From Neoechinorhynchus agilis (Eukaryota > Acanthocephala): a stretch of DNA of 64,000 nucleotides. The stretch lies in assembly GCA_051530055.1 (NCBI GenBank), contig CM121341.1:11160001-11224000 (forward strand), read 5' to 3'. The position numbers and the translations under genes are program-made. The notes beneath the pieces were generated by a model. The model was not told where the DNA came from. It did no database searches and worked only from the letters and a program-made list of their open reading frames with translations. Positions 24,055 to 35,301 of the stretch are shown here, piece after piece. Position 1 is the stretch's first letter, and each line of letters begins with the position of its first letter.

Positions 24055-26173
24055 GAATAGCTAAATTAGTATCTTAATTCAAGACTTAGTGCATAGAAAG
24101 ATAGAAGGTAATAGACAAGTTAGTACGAAAATAAATAAGGTCATTATTTAAGCGATCTGTTTCGGAAAGCCTTCGAATCAGACGAATATGTATGATAGAA
24201 GTTTTGACTTATCAATAGGCAAAAGAACTTATTTTATTCTGGGAATGGAAAATAGATTAAAACGCATCGTTTAAAATGCGTCGATTCCTTTACATCACCT
24301 CTGTAAATTCATTTAGCTGATTTTATGTCTTTGTCTATGACAACGATCAAAACTGGTTGAAGAAAATATCGCAAGCACTTTCATTCAAGTTAAGTCAAAT
24401 ATCATTTATATATAAAGTGAGTTTCACGACCTACGAAAAATTAAGTATATAGACACTTCCAGTTTTAAAATATTATTAATAAGATATTAACTGTCTGTTT
24501 AGATTCCTCGGCAACGAAATTTTCACTAAATAGGAGTTCAAAATGTTATAATTTTGATTATATCTTTAACTAAATTAATCTTATTGCTGGAATTATTGTT
24601 TAGGTCTACACCCAGTAAATTATTATTTATGAAAGACGTTTCGAACCTCGTCCGGTTCATCACCAGCTTCGTCTATTACTAACAAACAAACGGATGATGA
24701 ACCCGGCGAGATTAGCAGAACGTCTTTAATAAATAATCATTTACCGGGTGAAGACTTCTAAACAGTAATTCTAATCACATTCCTCAGTACCTAAGATATC
24801 GACATGTTAATGTTATAACGCTTGAATGAAACACAGCTCTGTATTTCTAAATGCAAATTGTTGTAAGAATTTTCCAGAAGGGACGATAATTCCGAGTGAA
24901 ACCCCTGTCGTCGCACAAAATCACATTCGAGATCCTCGGTCACAATACCAACATTGAAAAAAGATTACGAATTTGAGTACCGAAAATGTAAGAGAATGCT
25001 GAGTTTTTTGGCGATCGTTTTCCTAAGACCAATAGACGTCCGCATAATTCCGAAAGTTGAAATATATCTTGATTACTATCTTTGAACGCTAAAACTAGCA
25101 AGGAAGTTTAGACACTTAAGCGAATTAACATTAACCACTCGTTCGTTCAATAATATCACTTACATTCCAAATATATCCAAAAGCATTTATGACGTGATAC
25201 TTATTTGAGTAATGATTTTCCCTAAACCTTGTATTAATTCAATAATTTAATAATTAAACGTAATTTTAATAGCCAAAAGCTATTTTAGTGTAAAACGATC
25301 AAATTCCCGCATCTTCAAAGAGTATTTTAGATCAAAGGATTTATCGGAGATATAAATGCGTTTGATTTAACCCTCCTGCAAAAAGAAAACTTTTATTATA
25401 AATTACAATAAAGTCATTATTTCTGATTGCCGCAAGCTAGGTAAAAATGAATTCGAAAAATTATGTAAATTTCACTTTACTCTTCTTGTGAAGCGATGGT
25501 TCAACTAAAGTGAATTTCCGAAGGCCAACGATATTGGTGCGAAGAATTATTCGTAATTTAATGCAGCGAATAACGGTGTTTTCGATTTGAAGGATCATGG
25601 AAGAGGTTCAAACATTGACAACATTACGTTCCTCTCGTTGGTGATAAAACGTTGGACTTTCTATTTGGCGATAGTCCATCCGTATCTGTTCAAAATGTCC
25701 TATTCAATTCATCAGTGAGTCATCATGAATGCATTTCAAGTAAAAAGCAGAATAAAAGAAAAGACCGTTCAAATAAGCGGTCTTCCCCAATGACTAAATG
25801 AGTGGTGTGAATCACAGAGAAATCATTGTCTATAGATTGCTTTCTCCACTTCATTCTCCGCGTTCCATTTCCTTCTCCTCTGCAGTTTCCTTTTATTCTT
25901 CTCAGGTGTTTCTTGTGTGTTCAATTCTATAAAAAGGCTGGTGGTAAATTCTACGACACCATCTTCACCTTCAACCTTAAACAAGAGGTAGGTACAACAG
26001 TCTCCCGCTCCGCATTTTACGTTTGAGCTTGAGTCGAAAGCATCACACGCGCCAATATGACCTGTCTTCATCATTGTTTCACGTTTCTATAACCTTTTTG
26101 AACACTTTCTATCGTTTGAGTTTCCTTTCTACGACTGCCGAGACATTTCCCAGAACACTAGTTTCAAATTGAA
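24055..26173. other. Intergenic; contains one full MITE
   Basis: AT-rich sequence with a palindromic MITE at about 24592-24808. Near 25823-26074 opposite-strand ORFs of 66 and 83 codons overlap; the minus one (MMKTGHIGACDAFDSSS) could be real, but I find no domain. On the plus strand an acceptor (TTCTTCTCAG, 25905) and a donor (CAAGAG|GTAGGT, about 25988) could frame a small exon. Neither is supported enough to call. Confidence 0.4.
24592..24808. mobile_element. Complete palindromic MITE (TCGATATGTGA family)
   Basis: The left arm (about 24595-24667; TTGTTTAGGTCTACACCC, GACGTTTCGAACCTCGTC) is mirrored by the right arm (about 24692-24808; TGATGAACCCGGCGAG, GGGTGAAGACTTCTAAACA, GATATCGACAT). 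Arms of about 70-100 nt surround a short loop. It is non-coding and belongs to the same family as 22.5, 33.1 and 63.4 kb. Confidence 0.85.
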
Positions 26174-26341
26174 ATGGGTTTCCTCAGTAAAAGAAGACGA
26201 ACTACCATTTTTGTGCCGGTCAACTGCTGTTGTCCGCAGCCCCAAGTGATCTGCTGCAGCGGAGGAGGAGGAAATCAGAGGGCGCCAGTGCCCATATATT
26301 TGCCCCAGATGTCGTGCTGCTCCAACTGTTGCTGCTGCTAA
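26174..26341 (+). CDS. Small Cys-rich protein (55 aa), paralog of 26833 gene
   Basis: A complete 55-codon frame (MGFLSKRRRTTIF, VPVNCCCPQPQV, CCSGGGG, ending SCCSNCCCC). Eleven of 55 residues are Cys, mostly in CC or CCC runs. It shares the plan of the gene at 26833: MG start, basic stretch, Thr, VPV or VPI, a Cys run, QPQV, a Gly run, a PVPI or PIPI tract, then terminal Cys runs. That shared order supports a real tandem paralog although the frame is short. There is no signal peptide. Cys/Gly/Pro composition resembles structural or keratin-associated-like proteins by composition only; the function is unknown. Confidence 0.65.
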   Translation: MGFLSKRRRTTIFVPVNCCCPQPQVICCSGGGGNQRAPVPIYLPQMSCCSNCCCC

Positions 26342-26832
26342 CGCAACCAAGGCAAAGGCGAACGAGAGCGAACCATAGGCTTCCCCTTGCACCTATCGGG
26401 AACCGATCATCAATCGAATGTATCATGCAATCTTCCACTCATAAATGATCGTTGATCGTTCCCGTACATGTCAAAAAATCCAGTATTCTCTTTAAACAAG
26501 AAGGTTATTCAGAACCAATGAACGGTAATTATTTATACTCGGAAAATCACACAAGGAGGAGATGCGTGGATTATATGGACGTGTAGAAATTCCTTGCAAA
26601 TCCCCGATGAAGACAGAGAAATTCTACAATTTCGTTCTCCTTGCTTCAATGTCCTCCATATCACTCAATACTGCCGTCGTATGTGATACCACATCGTGAC
26701 CGAGTGAACTTCCTTCTCCTGAATAAACTGAGCTCTCATCATCTCTTTAAACGCTTGTCTCACACTCCTTGTCTTTTTTTGTCGATCTCGTCGTACATTC
26801 CTGATTTTAATCAATTTAGATCACTCGATTCG

Positions 26833-27108
26833 ATGGGAAAGGGAAGCAGGAGGTCTGCCGTAAGAACCGTTCCAATATGCTGTTGCTGCTGCGGCGGTGG
26901 TAATTGTCAGCCTCAAGTTATTCGCGTGAATTGCGGCGGTTCGCAAGGTCCACTAATTCCAATTCCGATTCCATGCGGCGGTGGCGGTTGCAGTCAATGC
27001 TGCTGTAAAAAGACATGCTGTTGCTGCTGCCAACCTTGCTGCTGTAATTGCTGCTGCCAACCTTGCTGCTGCAATTGTTGCTGCAAACCATGCTGCGGCT
27101 GTTGCTAA
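26833..27108 (+). CDS. Very Cys-rich protein (91 aa, 33 Cys)
   Basis: I chose the ATG at 26833 (MGKGSRRSAVRTVPI) because it matches the start of the paralog at 26174; the frame is open further upstream. A Gly/Pro/Ile middle (PLIPIPIPCGGGG) is followed by a C-terminal repeat of CCC blocks spaced by QP, N and KP. Thirty-three of 91 residues are Cys. There is no signal peptide or transmembrane segment. AATAAA follows the stop within 20 nt (near 27126), marking a compact 3' end. Such composition is known from structural cross-linked proteins and from metal-binding proteins; which applies here cannot be read from the sequence. Confidence 0.75.
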   Translation: MGKGSRRSAVRTVPICCCCCGGGNCQPQVIRVNCGGSQGPLIPIPIPCGGGGCSQCCCKKTCCCCCQPCCCNCCCQPCCCNCCCKPCCGCC

Positions 27109-30100
27109 CTCACTAGTCACTCACAATAAACAATAATGCACCGCACACAATTTTATTTATTCACGCCTAAGTTTTCCTTTTACAAATCGGCAAGTTCATA
27201 AACAAGCATACTCCTTGTATATTCAGGCACAACAAGGAGACTCAGTATTTTCAAAATATGCAGAGTTAAGACAATTCCTGCGTCTACACGTGAGTTGATA
27301 GACGAAACTTTCGGCTATCGTTATTTTCAAAATCCAACACGGCACCAACCTTACCCTTCAATACCAACGGAACAGTCGTGGTTTTATAACCACAACGAGC
27401 ACCTTATTCAATATTATACTACTTGCTTCCCCTATAAAATCCCATGAAAGTTCTGTACAAATGGGTGTCACTGTGTAATTATTGGTCGTCTGGTGAGTCG
27501 GCGCGGACTAAGGACAAACACTTATATCACAATTACCAAAGTCGAGACGTTCAGGATGCTTAGACTTTCACCTTCCTTTATTAATATTCTTCAAACTAAC
27601 CAAATCCTCAGCGATTGTTGACCTATTTATACCATAATAAATCATAGATAACAAGTGCGCGAGAACAACCAATCAGATTCAAACTTAGAGAATTCCTACA
27701 TTTTATTGCTCATAATAAATAAATTATTCGCTTTGTATCAAAATTTAGATAACTGAACAAAAAAATGCCGCGTATGGACGTTATCGTACATGACGTTCAA
27801 GAAATGAAAAATACTCACATTCCTTTAGCAGTAAATTTGACATCCATGGCTATTGGCGAAACATCAGAAAGTAACTAGCGAAAATTTTCACCAATAAAAA
27901 ATTATATTATTTGTTTGCAGTTCTTAAAAAATTTCTTCGTCACTATTCTGTGTGATAAATTGGAATGAATTTTTGATGCTAACATTCTGACAGAATAAAA
28001 CGATGAGAACAATCTTTTTGTCCCATGGTTGACTGTTGAATAATTTTCCTCTACATGTTCGTTGTGTTAGACATTTCCAAACAGAATAAAAACGTTTGAA
28101 ATTTACGATTTTTTTTGCTTTTAATTACCATTTGAAAATGACAGTTTAGCTTTTTCAAGAGTGGGTCAAAATTTTATTTTTTACAGTTTTTAACGGAAAT
28201 CGGTTTGAAAATATTTGCAGCAATTTAATAATCACCATCTAAACTAATTCAAAATAAATTTGCGCCTTAAATTTAACTGCCTGATTTCAAACTATCACCA
28301 TGCCTTTTATGTGATTTACTAGATGTGCGTTTTCCAGGTTCAAAACGTAGTAATTTTTTTACCCTTATCATACTTATCAGGCCGATCCAATAAGCAACAT
28401 CATCTTCATCACATAAAAATGAATGGATAATAAAAGAAAGATGAGGTTCTGGTTTAGTTTGACGGTTGCGTTGTGTAAACGTGGCGTTGTGTATTTTGAA
28501 TACCGTTATTTCAGTTTATAAACAAAAGCACGACCTTTTCGCGATAATTTAATGCTATTAGCACTATTTAGCAAACCCATTGGCACACTGATAAACTAAG
28601 TTATTGCTCTAAAATGTCATGTGTACGCAATTGATCATATTTTTAAATTATTGACTTTATGTATCGGCGTTTAAAATTGCGGAAATTTTAGATAAGATTC
28701 TGGAAATAGACATTGATTTACGAATTTATTGATTCGTGCATGGATTAAATATTAAAAGGTAGTAAACGTGGCGTTTATGTTACCGGTTTACAGATTTAAG
28801 AAATTATTTCACCACTATTAGTTTTAAACGTTATTAAGAGGCCTTTCTTCATATTTCAAGAAATCAATTTCCACCCGCGGTTTTTACAATTTATAATTTT
28901 TCAGTTGCGAATTATTTCAATCATTCGTGTGAAAATTGCCATTTACTGTAGACTAATTGAATATTTATCGTACGAATAGAGACCAAGGATTTCTCTATTT
29001 TTCTGAGTAGAAATCAATCCCATGTGACCACTCGATTGGTAATTTTTGCGTCAGCGTTACCAATTTTCCCAGCAGTTTATTACTTAAACTATTTGGAAAT
29101 CATCCCTAGGGCTATTTTTAATCACTAATGTAGTAGGCGTTTACCTTGGCAATGGGCGGAGAGACTTCATTTACCGTTCGTAGCTCATTGTGCCTGCCTG
29201 TGGGGATCATTAGGCACGAGTTAAAGTAATAGCCGAAAATTTGAAGTCCATCAATTTGACTTGTGCAAAGAATGGCTGCTACTGGCGCCACATTCTAGAG
29301 CCGACTATTCGCTTGATTCTATTATGTCATGTGTCGTCTCAACAAATTGATGGGTGGAAGTGACAGATAACCGGAAAGACCTATCAAAAGCAATAGAGAA
29401 TTATTTAATTTAGAATTCTTTAATAAAGAGATTTATTTCGCAGATACGCCTAGGCAATTTTTAGCCTAGTTCCGCCTCAGAATTAGACCATGAGCGTTAT
29501 TCATCACATCGCTCTAATTAATTCATTTCATTCATTATCATCAAAGAAGATTATACCTCTGATTTGCGTGCGGTAAGATGGATGTTCAAAAGATTATAAG
29601 CAAACCGAGTAAGATGTTGCGCAACGCCATAAATGAGCTGCGGACGTAATTCAAATTTCAATTATTGAAATTGATCCATATTTCATCAATTGTTGCGCAA
29701 TGTAGGTTTCATGATTTTTGCGATTTATAAATATTTTTTAAGATATGATTACGCAAATGTTAAAGAAACAGCCAAAGAGCATTTGCGAAAATGATGATAG
29801 AAAAATTATCTTTTTTTATTTCTAATATTTAAGCCTAAACTCTTCTAAGTGAGTAGGAAAAGAAGTTAATGAATTTTTTAATATCTTATAAAAGGAGCTA
29901 AAAAATCCCTCAATGTATCATATCACTTATGCGATCCGAAATAAAGATGAATATTATTTCAGTGAAACACATCACAAAAGAAAAACAACATTTTATAATT
30001 TTCGAAAATCGATTTTCATTTGCTCAGCAAGATACCTCTGAAGTGTACTTGAGCAATTAAAAATAATTTTTGTTAATATTCGGTACAATTCCCTCGTGAG

Positions 30101-31062
30101 ATAGAAGGAACACAGCCTCACGGAAATCAAACAAGCTTCCACAAAAGTGCTATTCTAGTTACGGTAAACATTGGCTGATTGTAATAACAATATAAATTCA
30201 AGTCTAACACATCGAATCACTGGGCATATCATTGGTAAAGATCATAAAATAAATAATCGATTCGGGATTTCTCGATCAACACTTGGGTGTTACTAGTTAT
30301 CAAGTAGGCGTGTCGCAAGCAAAGTAGGCAGTAAAGTTTAATCCTTGATCTGTGACAACAAAGAGAACCTTAATCGCAAGTGTTCACTTAAAGAGCCACG
30401 CAACTGAGCAAAAAAGTCAACAGCGCATTTCTCGCTTTTAAATGATTATTTTAAATGATAATCAACGGATAAACAGTCTCCATTCTGATTGGCTACACGA
30501 ATGTTGCCTTGCATTAGCAACCAATTAATGCAGCAGTGGTGGCATATGCAGCAGAAATAACGGGGGGGAATTAATCGATAGACTAAAGCCACTCTCTTGC
30601 TGTTAACTTCTCGTGTGTGGGTACGTATCTCACTTACTGCTATTAATTTAGTTGAAATTATTAAAGTACGCCGTGCGTCTTTTCGCTCCATCCTTCTTCG
30701 CATCGCGCACAATTTAATTGATCGGTACCAACGCAAATAAGAATCTCTTTGAAGAGCACTTGTGCCTATTCGCTTGGTACTTGGTTCTTTATGTGCACTA
30801 CCATTCGTTTGGTGGCTGAAGCATATAGTTAACATTTCTGCCTATTTTGTACGCTCGGCTGAGTGGTTGAAGAAGTGGTACAGCATCTCCCGAATCGGGC
30901 AATATAAAGTAGTCTGTAGAGCCACTTTTCCCTTTCAAAATCGGTTTGATTGATTCTTAAGCTTTCACCACTCGCCGCCAGCCCGCCCTCTCACTTTCAA
31001 TACTCAATCGCTAGGCGAGCACTTCAAAAATCGACAAGTACACTTTAGATCATATTATTGCT
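27109..31062. other. Long gene-poor interval upstream of NK2 gene
   Basis: Nearly 4 kb of AT-rich DNA without a supported gene. The last 800 bases probably include regulatory DNA of the homeobox gene. CAAGTG/CACTTG-type motifs, the NK2 core, occur near 30283, 30379 and 30757, and TATAAAG occurs near 30903. The motif count is not beyond chance, so these are candidates only. A 129-codon minus ORF at 30446-30835 has no domain. Confidence 0.45.
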
Positions 31063-32401
31063 ATGTACTCTTCTTATAACGACAAACTTGAACCGTCCAG
31101 CTCTATGGGTCTTATGAGTAACGGTGCTCTTGGCAATGTGGAAAGTGTTGCTAATGAATGTGTTGATGGCAATTCAACCGGCTTCAACAAGCCAACAAAT
31201 GTGCACTTTGCAGTCAATAAAATTCTAGACGAAGCACAGGAAAATTATAATAAAATTAACGATGCTACTGTTCAGCAACTTTCGATTTATCCGCACTACG
31301 ATCATCATTCCGGATATCATCACCACCAAAGAAATTTTGCCAATCAACCAATCGACGCAAGACCGGCGAAATTGATAAAAACTGAACAAGCGAGTGGGTC
31401 GTCGGTTTCACCGCGTCCCAAATATCAAATCCTCGATCCATACAGTGTACAATATAACAGCAGTGGCAGGCAGTGCCAACAGAACCTTGTTCAGTCTTTA
31501 AAATCAACCGACCAGCAACCACCAACCCTGGATGGTCAACCAACGCAACAGCAACAAATTTATTCTGCAAATCAATTTCAGAATTTCTATAATGACGCAG
31601 CTGCCGCTTACATGCAACAGAATTATCCGGCGGCTAATTCAGTCCAAACCTCTGTCTATTCCCAACCACTTCAAACAGTCTATCCAAATTTGTCTTCTAC
31701 AGTCCATTCTTTGCAAAATACACAGCACTCCTCGATGGACCCAGCAAACTTTAATCCATATATTAATCAAGCTTATCAAATGGCGACTAACCAACACTGG
31801 TACCCGTATTCTACTTACAATAACATGACTGCAGGTAATTTGAAAATAAGATTTTCTTCACGCACACGTGGGGGCAAAACGAATTTTGTCTGATTCGATT
31901 GATTTTTTCAAGTGGTACTTAAGCGCCTCTTGAACAATAATTGATCTCTTCAGCCATCAATTCGTCGTTCCGATTTAAATATGCTGATTATTTAATCTGA
32001 GCTTCAATTAATTTATGCCTGAATTTTGGATATACCAATGCCTTTCTTTTTTAGCTGTCGGTCGTCAACTTGGCCCTGCCAATGCAGGAATTCAAAACTC
32101 ATTTAACTACAGTTTAACTGAGCAACTGAGACAAAGAAATGACAGTCTTCAACAACCAAAAAGGAAACGGCGGGTATTGTTCACACAGCGCCAAATCCTT
32201 GAGCTGGAAGCAGAGTTCCAAATTCGGAGATATTTGGGCGGAACCGAACGGGAAGCTTTAGCTCAGCGACTGGGTCTAACATCGACACAAGTAAAAATTT
32301 GGTTTCAAAATCACCGGTACAAAACTAAGAAGGCAGAAGCCGAAGAAAGACAGCGGCACCAAAATGACGGTGTTGAAAACGGACCGAGGTACACCCGATG
32401 A
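31063..32401 (+). CDS. NK2-type homeobox transcription factor
   Basis: Exons 31063-31834 and 32055-32401 join in frame (GCAG|GTAATT, then TTTTTTAG) to give 372 residues. The homeodomain (about residues 293-352) starts [20 protein letters not shown] and has recognition helix [16 protein letters not shown]; the Tyr in QNHRYK is the hallmark of the NK2 class. A tinman-like motif, FAVNKILD, lies at residues 49-56, near the N-terminus as in NK2/NK4 proteins. The rest is Gln/Asn/Ser/Tyr-rich, typical of an activation region. NK2 factors bind CAAGTG-type sites and act in nervous system, pharynx or heart patterning. Which member (tinman, vnd or scarecrow type) cannot be fixed here. The homeodomain is complete on one exon. 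Confidence 0.92.
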
Positions 32402-34140
32402 ACACTAAATACGTACTGAAAATTGTAATATAAAACATTAACATCCGCAAAAAACTGTGAATTACCGTTTGTATGCTATTTGTGTATTTTTGAATAATTT
32501 TTATTTTGCTTCAAGTATACGATTGAATAATATTTATGCACATATAATTGTGTGTGCGCATAGATGAAAGGGTTTGCTTTCAAGGCTTTCAGCAATAAGT
32601 ATTGAAGTAATACCAGCGAGAACAATAGGCGGTACTCTTAAGAAATCGAAGTGGAACGCACAATAAATGGAAAGAAATTAATAAAAGTAGTAACCACAAT
32701 GGAAATTAGACGAGAATATTTAAATTTGTGCCATTAATTTCATGTGCAAATATTCAGTTGTTATTTTTAATTTCTGTCCACGCGCAGTTTCCGTACTGTA
32801 ATCAACAATTTAATGGACTGGCCACAAGTGGACACTTCGCAAATTTGAATTCGGCGTTTAATTATAGAAAATCCAAAAGGGGAGATCAAGCATTTGGATT
32901 TGTTTAATCTCATTACTCGACCGAAAGATTATAATCAAATCGGCAATGATTAAAGTTTACCGCCTAATCACAATCAATCATTTTCAAGAGTACATTTTAA
33001 ATTTATGTAATTGAATTATCTTGAGCCTAAAAGTTTCACTAAAATTCGATTTATTAAGTAGAACATTTCAGGTGTTGGAAATGTCATTTAGGTCTTCATT
33101 TCGAACCTCGTCGGGTTCATCATCAGTTTGTTAATATTAAAGGCGTTTAAGACCATCAACTTAATTTATCTGGAATTATTTTGTTTCCAAATGTCGATAT
33201 GTGAGGTACCGGAGTATATGATTAGGATTATTGTTTAGGTCTTTACCCGTTAGATAATTTTTTATTAAAGACGTTTCGAACATCGTCGGGTTCATCATCA
33301 GTTTGTTATAAAAATGCGTTTAAGACCATCAAATTCATTTATCTGAATTTATTTTGTTTACAAATGTCGATATGTGAGGAGGTACCGGAGTATATGATTA
33401 GGATTATTGTTTAGGTATTCACCCGTTAGATAATTTTTTATTAAAGACGTTTCGAACATCGTCGTGTTCATCATCAGTTTGTTATAAAAAAGCGTTTAAA
33501 ACCATCAATCTAATTTATCTGCAATTATTTTGTTTCAAAATGTCGATATGTGAGGAGGTACCGGAGTATATGATTAGAATTATTGTTTAGGTCTTTACCC
33601 GTTAAATAATTTTTATTAAAGACGTTTTGAACATCATCGGGCATAAAAATATTTACCGGGTAAAGACCTAAATAATAATCCTATTTTGTTTCCATTTATT
33701 TCAAAATAGTTTATATGTTTGTAATCAAAATTAAACTCGAGCAATGACGTTAAAGTTTTAACCATGGTTAATTTTTGGCATATGTAATTTTTGCTTCGGT
33801 AATCCAACATAGACTTCAACCACGTTGTCGTTATTTTTAAACCGAAGTAAAAATAAGCGATAATATACTTTACTTGTAAAATATTTCAGTGATAATGTAA
33901 ATCAACATATTTTAAAGAATTTATTAGAAACACGGATTAAGATTAAAAAAGAAACTCAGAGCAAATATACGCGAGTAAATCATAAGCAGCGTAATTGAAA
34001 TGCATGGGAATATTAATTCAGGTGTAAATGAAGTATAGTAAAACATAAACGAGAACGCCATTCGCTGCATTAACCGTTAAATTTACCGAATGAAAATTTG
34101 ATTTAACTATGGGAAAACACATATCACAGAGTGACTCGGA
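32402..34140. other. Intergenic; holds a MITE-derived array
   Basis: AT-rich sequence downstream of the homeobox gene. It contains the tandem array at about 33090-33690 and nothing else that I can support. Confidence 0.4.
33090..33690 (+). repeat. Tandem array built from MITE left ends
   Basis: ATGTCGATATGTGAGG recurs at 33191, 33364 and 33540 (spacing 173 and 176 bp), and each is followed by ATTGTTTAGGT, CACCCGTTA or a variant, AAAGACGTTT and TCATCATCAG. A partial unit precedes them. Each unit is the left arm of the TCGATATGTGA MITE plus about 70 nt of spacer. The array closes with an inverted right-arm piece (ACCGGGTAAAGACCTAAA at about 33655). Confidence 0.88.
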
Positions 34141-34144
34141 GATC

Positions 34145-35301
34145 TCAAACAATTTTTTCAAGATCATTTTTGATGGCAGTTACGACTATTTCCGCGTCGA
34201 TTAAAGTGTCTGTAAGATATCCTTTTGGACCGCGACACGCCCATCCTGCAACGTATAAACCAGGTTCGATCCTTTGATCTTTGTCAATATTGTATCCTTC
34301 CTCTCCGGTGTGAATTAAAGAATTGCTTTTGTAACCAAAGCATGCAATACTAAGATCTGTTTTAACGCTAAAAACTTGATCCTTACATTTATCTAGGCAA
34401 TGTATCGCTTTAACTTTTCCTTTTTTATCGGGTACTAAATCCAACGGACTGTGGAGGAATAAAAACTTTAGCCGCTTGGATCCTTGATTACGCTGGAGGG
34501 CATTGTTAAACAATTCATAGAACCTAAGAATCTTTCGAGTAGATTTATATTTTTCATGTGGTTCGGTTAGATTTGAGACAGATACAGAAAGGTCAGGAAG
34601 GTTTAACAAGTGCCTTAATTGTTTCACATTGAACGCCGCTTCATACAAAGCTCCCCGACCAATAATCGTAATCTCAGGGTTATGACGCCGGTGTAATCTT
34701 TTGGTTTTCATAAAACAAAACGAAAGTCAAAAGTTAAATTCTCTTTAATCATTGGGTTCACTTTCTGAGATTCTGGTTTAAAATCCTCGCCGTTTTTTAA
34801 AAGTATTCTCGCCACATCCATCGCTACGTCTCCAATACCTACAATACTGATATTTTTTACGCTTTCATCAAAGTTTATTTCGGGGTTCTCGGAAGCGCTA
34901 TCCCAACTATTATACCAATTAGCGATTTGAACACCAGTAAAACAATTTTTAAATCGTGTGAATTGCTTAGAGACTTCGCTTAAAGCTCCCGCTCCATGAC
35001 TAAGAATTACTGCTTGATGGGCACGCCTGATATCATTTATAGAGACATCGCGACCTACTTCCACTCCGCATCTCATATTTACTCTTTCATTCATTAAGAC
35101 TTTTTCCTCGAGTGAAACCATTGCCTTCTTCATGTCGTCGTGATCAGGAGCGACACCGTATCGTAGAAGTCCAAATGGAGCAGTAGCACGTTCGAAGATA
35201 TTCAATTTAACTGAAGGAAATACCGCAAGTAGCTTCTTAGCGGTGTACAGCCCTGATGGACCGGCGCCGATAATTGCTACTCGTCTCAGTTGTTCTATCA
35301 T
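34145..35301 (-). CDS. FDXR: Ferredoxin/adrenodoxin-NADP reductase, mitochondrial type
   Basis: This flavoprotein passes electrons from NADPH to mitochondrial ferredoxin for Fe-S cluster and steroid or heme pathways. The N-terminal half shows the FAD site VAIIGAGPSGLYTAKKL, then APFGLLRYGVAPDH and the NADP site VGIGDVAMDVARILL. The C-terminal half shows TIIGRGALYEAAF and PGLYVAGWACRGPKGYLTDT, matching the family in order. The two halves are in different frames with a one-base shift near 34710-34760; no phase-compatible GT-AG intron is visible, so either an assembly indel or a lesion is present. The ATG at 35301 follows TTTTTCTTAG directly; an eight-codon upstream exon (MEALRHSN, about 35390) is possible. 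About 60 residues of the usual C-terminus are not seen. Confidence 0.88.

Noticed and set aside
26129-26448. Minus- and other-frame ORFs over the small Cys-rich gene
   Set aside because: The 55-codon plus frame matches its neighbour paralog; the longer overlapping frames have no similarity to anything.
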